A stretch of DNA of 64,000 bases from Amycolatopsis arida (GTDB lineage: Bacteria > Actinomycetota > Actinomycetes > Mycobacteriales > Pseudonocardiaceae): positions 124,001-188,000 of the forward strand of contig NZ_FOWW01000004.1 in assembly GCF_900115565.1 (NCBI RefSeq). The letters are read 5' to 3'. Under the pieces are notes generated by a model. It ran no database searches. It had not been told where the DNA came from and was given only the letters and a program-made list of their open reading frames with translations. The position numbers and the translations under genes are program-made. Position 1 is the stretch's first letter, and the number at the start of each line of letters is the position of its first letter. This document shows, one piece after another, positions 8,930 through 19,036 of this stretch.

Positions 8930-9910
8930 GTGACCGCGCCAGCCACCACCCCCGCACCACTGCACCTCGTGCTCGGCGACGAGGAACTCCTCGTCGAACG
9001 GGCCGTCCGGGCCGCGCTCGACGCGGCGCGGCTCGTCGACCCGCCCGCGGACCTCACCCGCGTCAAGGTGTCCGAACTCACACCGCCCGCGCTGGCCGAG
9101 CTGGTCAGCCCGTCGCTGTTCAGCGAGGGCAGGGTGATCGTGCTCGAGGGGGCGCAGGACGCCAGCCAGGAGATCGCCGACGCCGTCATCGGCTACGCGG
9201 CCCAGCCCGCCGACGGGGTGGTGCTCGTCGTGGTGCACAACGGCGGTGGGCGCAGCAAGGCCGGCAAGTCGCTGCCGGCGGCGCTGCGCAAGGCCGGGGC
9301 GGTGCTCACCGAGTGCCCCAGGATCACCAAGCCGGCCGACCGGGAGTCCTTCGTCCGCAACGAGGTCAGGGCGGCCGGCGGCCGGATCGACGCCGCCGGG
9401 GTCGTCGCGCTCATCGAGGCCGTCGGCTCCGACCTGCGCGAGCTGGCCGCGGCCGCGGCGCAGCTGGTCGCCGACTCGGGCGGCTCCGTCGACGAGGAGG
9501 CGGTGCGCCGCTACCACCGCGGGCGCGCCGAGGTCACCGGGTTCGCCGTGGCGGAGAAGGCCGTGGCCGGCGACCGGTCGGCCGCGCTGGAGGCGGTGCG
9601 CTGGGCCCAGCAGATCGGAGTGCCGCACGTGCTGGTGGCCGACGCGCTGGCCGACGCCGTCCGTACCATCGCGCGGGTGTCGGCGGCCGGTCGCGGGAAC
9701 CCGAACCAGCTCGCCGGCGAGCTGGGCATGCCCCCGTGGAAGGTGCGCAAGGCGCAGGGGCAGGTCCGCGGGTGGCGGCCGGCCGGGCTGTCGGCGGCCA
9801 TGCGGGTGGTGGCCCGGGTGAACGCCGAGGTCAAGGGCGCGGCCGCCGACCCGGACTACGCGCTGGAGCGCGCCGTGCTCGAGGTGGCCGCCGCGCGCGA
9901 GCTGCGGTAG
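8930..9910 (+). CDS. holA: DNA polymerase III subunit delta
   Basis: 326 codons from GTG; the in-frame extension upstream to 8762 runs over the riboswitch of the opposite strand and is not conserved text. HolA is the clamp-loader subunit that opens the sliding clamp. The N-terminal HLVLGDEELLVERAV block (residues about 10-25), the central KSLPAALRKAGAV region and the C-terminal helical domain (VAEKAVAGDRSAALEAVRW to the end) match the family, and the length is normal. As in mycobacteria it is followed by rpsT on the opposite strand. The start is inferred from where similarity begins. Confidence 0.9.
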   Translation: MTAPATTPAPLHLVLGDEELLVERAVRAALDAARLVDPPADLTRVKVSELTPPALAELVSPSLFSEGRVIVLEGAQDASQEIADAVIGYAAQPADGVVLVVVHNGGGRSKAGKSLPAALRKAGAVLTECPRITKPADRESFVRNEVRAAGGRIDAAGVVALIEAVGSDLRELAAAAAQLVADSGGSVDEEAVRRYHRGRAEVTGFAVAEKAVAGDRSAALEAVRWAQQIGVPHVLVADALADAVRTIARVSAAGRGNPNQLAGELGMPPWKVRKAQGQVRGWRPAGLSAAMRVVARVNAEVKGAAADPDYALERAVLEVAAARELR

Positions 9911-10193
9911 CGGCCGGCGCGCGGACCGGGAGCCGCACAGCGGCTTCGGATCGGGGTGGGAGGGGGAATGGATGGTGCCCCGCGCCTAGGGGCGTGCCCC
10001 GAGCCGGCGGGGGAACGCCTGGTGCCCCCGTGCCTAGTGGTGCTGTGCGCCACCGAGGGGTTCTCGGGCAGCAGCTTCGCGTTCTAGCGGCGCAGGGCCT
10101 TCGGCTGGCAGGCGGAACCGCGATCCGAGGGTGGGATTCACCGATGCCGGCGGGGGACTCTCGGTCTGGGCGAGTTCCCCGGGGCCGGGAACG
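9911..10193. other. Intergenic region between holA and rpsT
   Basis: No gene is supported. The only structure is an imperfect direct repeat, GGTGCCCC-(GC)-GCCTAGG near 9973 and GGTGCCCCCGTGCCTAGTGG near 10021, about 46 bp apart. Two copies only; function unknown. Confidence 0.5.
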
Positions 10194-10231
10194 CCGTGGG
10201 CCCCCGGCGGGTGATCGCCGGGGGCCCACGG
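10194..10231 (-). terminator. Strong hairpin terminator of rpsT
   Basis: A perfect 16-bp stem, CCGTGGGCCCCCGGCG against CGCCGGGGGCCCACGG, with the six-base loop GGTGAT. It begins 10 bp beyond the rpsT stop codon on the minus strand. GC-rich, with no T-tract. Confidence 0.85.
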
Positions 10232-10241
10232 AGAAGACGGC

Positions 10242-10502
10242 TCAGAGGGCGTTGGCCCGCTTGGCCATCCGCGACTTCTTGTTCGCCGCCTGGTTGGCGT
10301 GGATGACGCCCTTGCTGACGGCCTTGTCCAGCTTCCGGGCGGCCGCCCGCTGCATCTCGAGGGCGCGCTCCCGGTCGCCGGCCTCCGCGGCCTCACGGAA
10401 CTTCCGGATCGCGGTCTTCACCGACGACTTCACCGACTGGTTGCGCTGCCGCGCCTTCTCGTTGGTCTTGATGCGCTTGATCTGGGACTTGATGTTGGCC
10501 AC
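10242..10502 (-). CDS. rpsT: 30S ribosomal protein S20
   Basis: 86 codons from GTG. The protein starts [17 protein letters not shown], the classic S20 N-terminus that binds 16S rRNA, and runs through basic helices to [13 protein letters not shown] frame beginning upstream at 10649 adds 49 unrelated residues, so the start at 10502 is preferred; GGAG lies just before it. Length is normal for S20. It is monocistronic, with its own 16-bp hairpin terminator. Its place beside holA is conserved in actinobacteria. Confidence 0.97.
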   Translation of the reverse strand: MANIKSQIKRIKTNEKARQRNQSVKSSVKTAIRKFREAAEAGDRERALEMQRAAARKLDKAVSKGVIHANQAANKKSRMAKRANAL

Positions 10503-10870
10503 GCGGGCGCTCCTCCATCGGCTCGGGTTGGTCGTGCCGCGTTGTCGTGGCCCCGGCCCCGCTCGACGCGGGATCGGGCTTCCTCCCTTGCGGAATGCCA
10601 CACGGCGACAGCGAGACAGCGTACCCGGCCCGCCCACCCGGCAGGACACCCGGTCCCGGCTCCTCGCCCCGCCACCGGCCGCGATGCCATGATCGAGGGT
10701 GCCAGTGCCTAGGGTTCCGCCGCCGGCCCGACCGAGGAGACGGCACGGGGAACGACAACCAGGGCCGGCGGGACCGGTCCGAGCGGCACCATCGGCCCAA
10801 CTGGCCGTTCAGCTGACGGGACAAAAGCCTGGAGGCCCGCATTCCGCGTACGACACGGAAAGGGTCCCCG
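10503..10870. other. Divergent intergenic region between rpsT and the DMT transporter gene
   Basis: 368 bp containing the promoters of two genes that point away from each other. No open frame is convincing and I see no clear operator or RNA structure. Confidence 0.5.
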
Positions 10871-11737
10871 GTGAACGTCCTCGCTCTCGGTCTCGTCCTC
10901 GGTGCCGCCGCCCTGCACGCCGGGTGGAACCTGGCCGCCAAGCGCGTCCCGGACGGGGGCGCGCGGTTCGTCTACCTCTACTACACCGTGTCCGCGGTGG
11001 CCTGCCTGCCGGTCGCGTTGGTGGCGCTGCTGCTCGACCAGCAACGCCCGGCGTGGGGCTGGTTGCTCGCCGCGGCCGGCACGGCCGTGCTGCACGTCGG
11101 CTACGGGCTGGTGCTGCAGCGCGGGTACGCGGTCGGCGACCTGTCCGTGGTGTACCCGCTGGCCCGCGGCACCGGCCCGCTGCTCGCGGTCCTCGCCGCC
11201 GTGCTGCTGCTCGGCGAGCGCCCCGGCTGGACCGGTCTCACCGGCGCCCTGCTGGTCGTCGCCGGCGTCCTGGTGATCGGCTGGCCGGGCCACGGCACCG
11301 GCGACCGCCCGGCACTGCGCGCCGGCATCGGCTACGGCGTGCTGACCGGGGTGATGATCGCCGCCTACACGCTGTGGGACGCCCACTCGGTCACCGGGCT
11401 GGCGGTGCCGCCGCTGGCCTACCTTGCCGCGGGCTCGGCGCTGCAGAGCCTGCTGCTCGCCCCGCTGGCCCTGCGCGACCGCCCCGCCCTCGACCGGCTC
11501 TGGCGCGCCCACCGGCGCGAGGTGCTCCTCGTCGGGCTCCTCTCCCCGCTGGCCTACCTGCTGGTGCTGTTCGCCCTGCGGCTCGCCCCGGTGAGCCTGG
11601 TCGCCCCGGCCCGCGAGCTGAGCATCGTGCTCGGCGGCCTGGCCGCCTGGCTGGTGCTGGGCGAGGCCGAGCCGGTGCGCCGGCTCGCCGGCTCGGCGGT
11701 CGTGCTCGCCGGCATCGCCGCGCTCACCCTGGCCTGA
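10871..11737 (+). CDS. EamA/DMT-family membrane transporter
   Basis: 288 codons from GTG with AAAGGG upstream. About ten hydrophobic segments are arranged as two repeated five-helix EamA halves (about 1-140 and 150-288). The first half contains GYGLVLQRGYAVGDLSVVYPLARGTGPLL and the second ALRLAPVSLVAPARELSIVLG, the paired signature blocks of drug/metabolite transporters. Such proteins export or import small metabolites; the substrate cannot be read from sequence. Monocistronic, with a short GC hairpin right after the stop. Confidence 0.85.
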   Translation: MNVLALGLVLGAAALHAGWNLAAKRVPDGGARFVYLYYTVSAVACLPVALVALLLDQQRPAWGWLLAAAGTAVLHVGYGLVLQRGYAVGDLSVVYPLARGTGPLLAVLAAVLLLGERPGWTGLTGALLVVAGVLVIGWPGHGTGDRPALRAGIGYGVLTGVMIAAYTLWDAHSVTGLAVPPLAYLAAGSALQSLLLAPLALRDRPALDRLWRAHRREVLLVGLLSPLAYLLVLFALRLAPVSLVAPARELSIVLGGLAAWLVLGEAEPVRRLAGSAVVLAGIAALTLA

Positions 11738-11740
11738 CCA

Positions 11741-11755
11741 GCGGGGTGGCCCCGC
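11741..11755 (+). terminator. Short hairpin after the DMT transporter gene
   Basis: GCGGGG-TGG-CCCCGC, six base pairs with a three-base loop, 4 bp after the stop codon. Small, so only a possible terminator. Confidence 0.35.
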
Positions 11756-11782
11756 CGGCGCCCAGCCGGTAGGCAGGGAGGC

Positions 11783-12163
11783 ATGGAGATCCTGAGCAGC
11801 CGCGTACTTCTGAAGCCGAAGGATCCGGCGGTGACCACGGCGTTCTACCGGGACGTGCTCGGCCTCGCGATCTACCGCGAGTTCCCCGGTGGCACGGTGT
11901 TCTTCCTCGGCCAGGGCCTGCTGGAGGTCGTCGGCCGCGGCGAGGCGGGCGCCGGACCGGACGTGGCACTGTGGCTGCAGGTCCGCGACCTGCCCGCGAC
12001 CCTCGCCGAGTTGTGCTCCCGCGGTGTGGCGATCGAGCGGGACGCCCGGCGCGAACCGTGGGGGCTGGACGAGGCGTGGATCGTCGACCCGGACGGCACC
12101 CGCATCGTGCTGGTGGAGATTCCCGAAGGCCATCCGCTGCGCACGGACGCCCGCACGCCCTGA
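11783..12163 (+). CDS. VOC (glyoxalase/bleomycin-resistance fold) protein
   Basis: 126 codons from ATG with GCAGGGAGG upstream. A single-domain VOC protein: the first beta-alpha-beta-beta-beta unit includes KDPAVTTAFYRDVLGL and the second ends WIVDPDGTRIVLVEIP. The usual metal ligands (Glu/His at strand ends) are only partly recognisable. Members include glyoxalases, dioxygenases and antibiotic-binding proteins, so no reaction is assigned. The next gene starts 22 bp later on the same strand but looks unrelated. Confidence 0.8.
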   Translation: MEILSSRVLLKPKDPAVTTAFYRDVLGLAIYREFPGGTVFFLGQGLLEVVGRGEAGAGPDVALWLQVRDLPATLAELCSRGVAIERDARREPWGLDEAWIVDPDGTRIVLVEIPEGHPLRTDARTP

Positions 12164-12184
12164 CCCTGTGCCACACTTCGCCCC

Positions 12185-13417
12185 GTGCGCACGTCCGCGG
12201 AGGCTCCCGCGCCGCTCGCCCGGCGGGTGGGCCGCGCCCTGATCTGGTTGCTGGCCCTGGTCGTCGGCCTGCTCGCGTGGGCGACGGTGGCCAGGGTGAC
12301 CTACGGCGGCGGGCCCGAGGTCGACCGGCTCGGCACCGCCCAGGTGCTGCGGTGCGTCGAGCACGGCCCGGTCAGTCGCTTCGGCGTCGGCACCACCCAC
12401 ACCTGCACGGCCGAGGTGCGGTGGTCGAACGGGCAGGTCGAGCAGCGGGAGTTTTCCCCGGGGCAGCTGAGTCCCGCCGACACCGGCGCGGCGGTGCCGG
12501 TGTACCTGGACATCCCCGAGGGCGTCCGCGGTGAGCTCTCCCTGGGCCGCAACGACAGCGCCCGGTTCTCCGCGCTGCGGCTGCCGGCGAACCTCCTGCT
12601 CGGGGTGGTCGTGGCGGGCCTCGGCCTCGGCGCCGCCTACACCGGTTACCGGGTCTTCCGCCCCCACTCGGCCCGGCCCGAGCGGGGCGAGCGCCCGGAG
12701 CGACGGGTCCGCGGCCGCGCCGCGGAGCAGCGCAAGGCCGGCCGCCGCGCCGAGCGGCGCTGGCCGGTGACCGCGGCCGACCTCGCCGCGACCCCGACGC
12801 CCCGGCGCACCGTCCGGCTGCGGCTGCTGGCCGCGTGGTGCGTCCTGGCCGTGCTGTACACGCTGCTGGCCACCGTCCCGCGCTACGACGCGCCGAGGTC
12901 GCCGGAGTTCACCTCCCCCTGGCCGCGGCTCGGCGATGCGCTGCTGCTCGACGTGCCGCCCACGGCCGTCGCGGTCCTCGGCACCATCCTGGCGGTGCTG
13001 CTCGCCGCGGCCGCCGGCGCGTCGCGCACCGACGCCGCGCGCGTCGTTCGCCACGGGCCCGACTACGTCGGCCGGGACCTCGCCGGCCGTGGCCCGGTGG
13101 AGCGCAGGGTGGCCGACCAGCTGGGCCGGCTGGCCGCGCACGACGTCGGGTTCCGACTGGCCGGCGTGGCCGTCGGAGTGCTGTTGCTCGCCGTGGCGGC
13201 GTGGGCAACAATGCGCGCGATCAACGCCTGGTCGTCCCAGGCCCCGGTCCCGGTGCAACTCGCCAGCCTGCGCGACGCGGTGCTGCTCGCCGCGCTGGCG
13301 TCGCTGTGGCTCGGCACCGTGGAGACCCGGCACCGGCGGCTCACCCTGCTGCTGGAACGGCACCGGGAAACTTCCCGGGCATCGGCGGGAACCGGGAGCG
13401 GCTCGGCGGAGTCGTAA
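12185..13417 (+). CDS. Polytopic membrane protein of unknown function, first gene of a type VII secretion-linked operon
   Basis: 410 codons from GTG. Hydrophobic segments lie at about 16-36, 137-158, 215-235, 254-276, 318-340 and 357-375. Between the first two is an extracytoplasmic domain (about 40-130) with two cysteines (LRCVEHG and HTCTAEV), which could form a disulfide. A strongly basic cytosolic loop (about 160-205) follows segment two. I do not recognise the family. Next on the strand, 21 bp on, come a YbaB-like protein, an EspC-like protein and a WXG protein. The likely context is therefore the cell envelope or type VII secretion. Confidence 0.75.
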   Translation: MRTSAEAPAPLARRVGRALIWLLALVVGLLAWATVARVTYGGGPEVDRLGTAQVLRCVEHGPVSRFGVGTTHTCTAEVRWSNGQVEQREFSPGQLSPADTGAAVPVYLDIPEGVRGELSLGRNDSARFSALRLPANLLLGVVVAGLGLGAAYTGYRVFRPHSARPERGERPERRVRGRAAEQRKAGRRAERRWPVTAADLAATPTPRRTVRLRLLAAWCVLAVLYTLLATVPRYDAPRSPEFTSPWPRLGDALLLDVPPTAVAVLGTILAVLLAAAAGASRTDAARVVRHGPDYVGRDLAGRGPVERRVADQLGRLAAHDVGFRLAGVAVGVLLLAVAAWATMRAINAWSSQAPVPVQLASLRDAVLLAALASLWLGTVETRHRRLTLLLERHRETSRASAGTGSGSAES

Positions 13418-13438
13418 CGGCGCGGTGGAAGGAGCGCG

Positions 13439-13969
13439 GTGGCAACGGAGGGCATGGCGGGGGGTCAGCAGTGGCTGGCCGACTACACCCGCAGGGTCGG
13501 GGAGATCCAACGCAAGGCGGAGCAGACCCAGGAGCAGATCAAGAACCTGCGGGCACGGGCGGCCAGCCAGGACGGCTCGGTGTCGGTCGTGCTGGCCCCC
13601 GGCGGGCGCCTGGAGCGACTCGACCTCTCGCCACGGGCGATGGACCTGGGTCCGCAGCGGCTGGCGACGGTGATCACCCAGACCATCCAGGCCGCGCACG
13701 CCAACGCGGCGGCGCAGACCGAGGAGGCGCTGCGGCCGCTGGTCGGCGAGTCCGACGCCATGGAGTTCCTGCGCGACCAGATCGGCACCTCGCTGGCCGA
13801 GGAGCCGGAGCCCGAGCCGGGCACCGCCCCCGGCGACCAGCCCGCCGGACCGGTGCTGCGCCGGCCCGACGAGCAGGCCCCGAGCCGCCCGGCGCCGCCG
13901 CGGCGCCCCCGCCCACCGCGGAACGACGACGATGACGACGAGCCGTTCGGCGGCTCCATCCTGAGGTGA
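13439..13969 (+). CDS. YbaB/EbfC family nucleoid-associated-like protein
   Basis: 176 codons from GTG, with AAGGAGCG just upstream. The first 110 residues match the YbaB/EbfC fold: a long first helix (QQWLADYTRRVGEIQRKAEQ), a short sheet with SVSVVLAPGGRLERLDLS, and a second helix. The C-terminal third is a disordered Pro/Arg/Asp tail (five consecutive Asp). Classical YbaB binds DNA beside recR. In actinobacteria, divergent copies with acidic tails commonly sit directly before EspC/WXG genes, as here. The gap to the next gene is 3 bp. The role in secretion is unknown. Confidence 0.8.
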   Translation: MATEGMAGGQQWLADYTRRVGEIQRKAEQTQEQIKNLRARAASQDGSVSVVLAPGGRLERLDLSPRAMDLGPQRLATVITQTIQAAHANAAAQTEEALRPLVGESDAMEFLRDQIGTSLAEEPEPEPGTAPGDQPAGPVLRRPDEQAPSRPAPPRRPRPPRNDDDDDEPFGGSILR

Positions 13970-13972
13970 GCC

Positions 13973-14281
13973 ATGACCGGATTCAAATCCACCCCGGAGG
14001 ACCTGGCGACGCACTCCGCCACCGTGAAGCGGCTCGGTGAGCAGCTGAGCGGCGCGGCGACGACGGGCCGTGGCGTCGACCTCGGCGGGGAGACCTACGG
14101 CATCATCGGCCAGGCCTTCGCCGGTGACGTCAAGGAGCAGATCACGCAGACCGCCGACGCGATCGACGAGCTCGCCTCCGGGCTGTCCGACTTCGGCGAC
14201 GGCGTCGAGAGCGCCGGCCAGCAGTACCAGCGGATCGAGGACGAGATCGAGCAGCTGCTCAAGAAGTTCGGGGGCGAGTGA
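13973..14281 (+). CDS. EspC-like type VII secretion target (ESX family)
   Basis: 102 codons from ATG. An all-helical small protein with the EspC/DUF2580 layout: two helices joined by a turn containing TYGIIGQAFAG, ending in a helix with YQRIEDEIEQLLKKFGGE. It has no signal peptide, as expected for ESX substrates. It overlaps the next gene by one base (TGATG), so the two are translationally coupled and may form a heterodimer. No ESX core genes (eccB, eccC, eccD) lie in the window, so the secretion machine must be encoded elsewhere. Confidence 0.82.
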   Translation: MTGFKSTPEDLATHSATVKRLGEQLSGAATTGRGVDLGGETYGIIGQAFAGDVKEQITQTADAIDELASGLSDFGDGVESAGQQYQRIEDEIEQLLKKFGGE

Positions 14282-15318
14282 TGGTTCTCACCGGGATGGA
14301 CGAGCCGACCGCGGGGGCCGGCCCCATCGACACCGTCTACCAGGCGGCGATGGACTTCAACAAGCCCGAGGACTGGGCGATGGACGGCGTCGCGCTGGGG
14401 CTGGACACGCTCGGCTTCATCGCCAACCCGCTGGGCAGCCTGCTCGGCGCGGGCATCGGCTGGCTGATCGAGCACCTCGAGTTCCTCAAGGAGCCGCTGG
14501 ACGACCTCGCCGGCGACCCCGGCGCGATCTTCGGTGTCGCCGCCGTGTGGGGCGAGCAGGTGCGCAAGGAGGTCGGGCGGATCGCCGACGACTACCAGAA
14601 GGCGATCCAGTCCGAGATCACCAGCTGGTCGGGCGACGCGGCGGACTCCTACCGCAGGACTGCCAACGAGATCGTGGAGCAGATCCGCTCGCTGGACGCG
14701 GCCTCGGCCGCCGTCGCGGAGGGCGTGAAGGGCTCAGGGCAGCTCGTCGCGACCGTGCGCGGCATCATCCGTGACCTCATCGCCGACGTCGTCGCCGAGA
14801 TCATCATCGCCGCCGGGGCGGCACTGGCCACTAGCTGGTGCTCCTTCGGCGGCTCGATCGCGGCGTTCATCGGCTGGTCCGTCGCCCGCGGCGCGGCCAC
14901 CGCGGGCAAGATCGCCGGCAAGATCTCCAAGCTGCTGATGAAGCTGGCCAACATCCTGAGCAAGTTCAGCAAGCTGCGCGGTGCCGTGCAGGCGCTGGGC
15001 AAGCTGGCCAAGCGGTTCGGCGACGTGGCCAAGACCCTCGGCAAGACCGCCGGCCGGCACGGCAAGGCGCTGCGGCAGATCGAGGGCAAGGTCGACGACT
15101 GGAACAACAAGATCGTCGGCCGGTTGCCGGACGGCCTCAGGGACACGGCGGGCAAGGTCGACGACATGATGACCAAGCGCCCGCGGGACGGCTTCGCCGA
15201 CACCTTCAGCGCGGACAACATCGGCCGGACCGTCGTCTACGAGGCGGCCAAGGAGAACGCGCAGGCCGACGAGAACTACGACAAGGAGAAGGAGAAGCTC
15301 GCCGAGGGCAAGCAGTGA
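14281..15318 (+). CDS. WXG100-type protein with long hydrophobic C-terminal region
   Basis: 345 codons from the ATG coupled to the previous stop. Residues 90-150 form a WXG100-like helix pair with the motif WSG at 116-118 (SWSGDAADSYRRTA). Residues about 155-200 are strongly hydrophobic (LIADVVAEIIIAAGAALA, AAFIGWSVARGAA), followed by lysine-rich amphipathic helices and a charged tail. The layout (WXG domain, pore-like middle, short tail) resembles type VII secreted proteins of actinobacteria. No nuclease or other toxin domain is visible, and no immunity gene follows. Function unknown. Confidence 0.75.
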   Translation: MVLTGMDEPTAGAGPIDTVYQAAMDFNKPEDWAMDGVALGLDTLGFIANPLGSLLGAGIGWLIEHLEFLKEPLDDLAGDPGAIFGVAAVWGEQVRKEVGRIADDYQKAIQSEITSWSGDAADSYRRTANEIVEQIRSLDAASAAVAEGVKGSGQLVATVRGIIRDLIADVVAEIIIAAGAALATSWCSFGGSIAAFIGWSVARGAATAGKIAGKISKLLMKLANILSKFSKLRGAVQALGKLAKRFGDVAKTLGKTAGRHGKALRQIEGKVDDWNNKIVGRLPDGLRDTAGKVDDMMTKRPRDGFADTFSADNIGRTVVYEAAKENAQADENYDKEKEKLAEGKQ

Positions 15319-15338
15319 CGGCCGGCCGGGGGTGGCGG

Positions 15339-15941
15339 TCAGTCCGGCCGGCGGGCCCGCAGCTGCGCCGCCCTGCCCGCCATCGGCCCCGGCGGGTCCC
15401 ACACCCAGGTCTGCACGTCCGTGAAGCCCGCGTCGGTGAGCTCGTCGGCGAGCGCGTGCCGGGGCACCGGTAGCCACTTCTCGTGCGCGGAGAGCACCAG
15501 CCGCCCACCGGGGCGCAGCACCCGCAGCAGCTCGGCGAAGCCCGCGGCGCGGTCGGACCACAGTGGCACGGTGTTGACGCTCAGCACGACGTCCACCGAG
15601 GCGTTGTCCTGCCCGGTGTCGTCGACCGAGCCGAGCCGTAGCTCGACGGTGCCGCGGCGGGCGGCCTCGGCGCACCGCTTCCGGCACAGCTCGAGCATCT
15701 CCGCCGAGGGGTCCACGCCGATCACCCGCCGGGCCGCGGCGGCCGCCTCGGCCAGCCCGACTCCGGGACCGGGGCCGACCACGAGCACCGTCTCCTCGGC
15801 GGTTGGCCTGGCCACCGCGACGACGTGCCGCTCGGTGGGCCCGTTGCCGCGGGCCATGAGCGCGCCACCGATCCGGCCGAGCACGCCGCGCGGGTGGCCG
15901 AAGGCCCTGTCCAGTACGTCGTCGGTCAGTGAGGTACGCAT
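15339..15941 (-). CDS. Class I SAM-dependent methyltransferase
   Basis: 200 codons from the ATG at 15941; an open frame continues upstream but that part is the complement of lepA. Methyltransferase motif I is [15 protein letters not shown] (about residues 50-64), the acidic residue of motif II is in [10 protein letters not shown], and motif IV is [13 protein letters not shown], followed by the [13 protein letters not shown] block. This is the methyltransferase 11 type. The substrate is unknown. It converges with the type VII secretion-linked operon and diverges from lepA, 111 bp away. Confidence 0.85.
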   Translation of the reverse strand: MRTSLTDDVLDRAFGHPRGVLGRIGGALMARGNGPTERHVVAVARPTAEETVLVVGPGPGVGLAEAAAAARRVIGVDPSAEMLELCRKRCAEAARRGTVELRLGSVDDTGQDNASVDVVLSVNTVPLWSDRAAGFAELLRVLRPGGRLVLSAHEKWLPVPRHALADELTDAGFTDVQTWVWDPPGPMAGRAAQLRARRPD

Positions 15942-16052
15942 ACTTCGAGCACAGCACGCCTCGCCGCGGCCGGCATCGGGGATGACCCGGAATTCGCCGC
16001 GGCCGGTCATGGGACCATGGGCAGTGCCCACGACGACCCCGAGGACTCGCGA

Positions 16053-17912
<1,860 letters not shown>

Positions 17913-17958
17913 GTCACGTTCGGCTGGCCCGTCGCGCCGGCGGTCGTAGGGTGAGGGC

Positions 17959-19017
17959 ATGTTCGACACGTTGCGTTGCCCCGTGATCGTGGCGCCGATG
18001 GCCGGCGGCCCCTCGACCCCCGAGCTGGTGGCGGGCGCGGGCGAGGCCGGCGCCTTCGGGTTCCTGGCCGGTGGCTACCTCGACACCGGCGCGCTGGCCG
18101 ACCGGATCGACCGCACCCGCGCGCTGACCGGCGCTGACTTCGGGGTCAACCTGTTCGTGCCCGGTGAGCGGTCGACCGCCGGCCTCGGGACCTATGTCGA
18201 GCGGGTGCGGGCCGAGGCGGAGCGGTACGGCGTGGCGCCCGGTGAGTCGCGCTGGGACGACGACGCGTACCCGGCCAAGCTGGACGTGGTGGTGGAGCGG
18301 CGGGTGCCGGTGGTGTCGTTCACCTTCGGCATGCCGAGTGAGCGGGACGTGGCGCGGCTGCGCGAGGCCGGCAGCAGGGTGCTGGTCACCGTGACCGGGC
18401 CGGAGGAGGCCGCCGCGGCGGCCGCGCTCGGCGTGGACGGGCTCTGCGTGCAGGGGTTCGAGGCGGGTGGCCATCGCGGCCTGCTGGCCGACGACCCGGC
18501 GCACCCGGCCGGCGGTGAGCTGTACGGGCTGCTCGCCGCGATGCGCCTGGTGTCGGCGGTCACCGACCTGCCGCTGGTCGCGGCCGGGGGACTGGTGCAC
18601 GGGGCCGACGTCGCCGCGGTGCTGGCGGCCGGCGCGGTGGCCGCCCAGCTCGGCACGGCGTTCCTGCGGGCCGACGAGGCGGGCACGGCGCCGGCGTACC
18701 GGCGCGCACTCGCCGAGGCGGGCCGGCCCACGGCGATCACCCGCGCGTTCAGCGGGCGGCCGGCGCGCGGGCTGGTGAACCGGTTCCTGGACGCGCACGG
18801 CGCGCACGCGCCGGCCGCGTACCCGCAGGTGCACCACCTGACGAAGCCGGTGCGCGCGGCGGCCGGCGCGGCCGGTGACCCGGAGGCGCTGTCGCTGTGG
18901 GCGGGGCAGACCTACGCGCTGGCGGGCGCCGGGCCGGTGGCGGAGATCCTGGACCGGCTGACCGAGCAGGCACGCGCGGCCCTCGACCGCGCCGCCCACC
19001 GCGTCCTCGGCCGCTGA
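17959..19017 (+). CDS. Nitronate monooxygenase-type FMN enzyme
   Basis: 352 codons from ATG. A TIM-barrel flavoprotein: N-terminal VIVAPMAGGPSTPELV, the QGFEAGGHRG block (FMN phosphate site; the His is the usual catalytic base) near residues 160-180, and AAGGLVHGADVAAVLAAGA with QLGTAFL near 210-240. These match NMO/2-nitropropane dioxygenase enzymes, which oxidise alkyl nitronates. Some relatives are enoyl-ACP reductases (FabK), but the AGGHRG motif points to NMO. The stop is 19 bp from that of the convergent hydrolase, with a small CGCCGG/CCGGCG hairpin between. Confidence 0.88.
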   Translation: MFDTLRCPVIVAPMAGGPSTPELVAGAGEAGAFGFLAGGYLDTGALADRIDRTRALTGADFGVNLFVPGERSTAGLGTYVERVRAEAERYGVAPGESRWDDDAYPAKLDVVVERRVPVVSFTFGMPSERDVARLREAGSRVLVTVTGPEEAAAAAALGVDGLCVQGFEAGGHRGLLADDPAHPAGGELYGLLAAMRLVSAVTDLPLVAAGGLVHGADVAAVLAAGAVAAQLGTAFLRADEAGTAPAYRRALAEAGRPTAITRAFSGRPARGLVNRFLDAHGAHAPAAYPQVHHLTKPVRAAAGAAGDPEALSLWAGQTYALAGAGPVAEILDRLTEQARAALDRAAHRVLGR

Positions 19018-19036
19018 CGTCTCCGGTGGGCGCCGG

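Noticed and set aside
9973-10040. Two similar GGTGCCCC...GCCTAG repeats as a CRISPR start
   Set aside because: Only two imperfect copies and no spacers or cas genes.
10709-14014. 1101-codon open frame on the minus strand
   Set aside because: Arg/Gly/Gln-rich text with no domain, exactly opposite real genes; a high-GC antisense artefact.
14281-15318. Polymorphic toxin with immunity gene
   Set aside because: No toxin domain at the C-terminus, and the next gene is an unrelated convergent methyltransferase.
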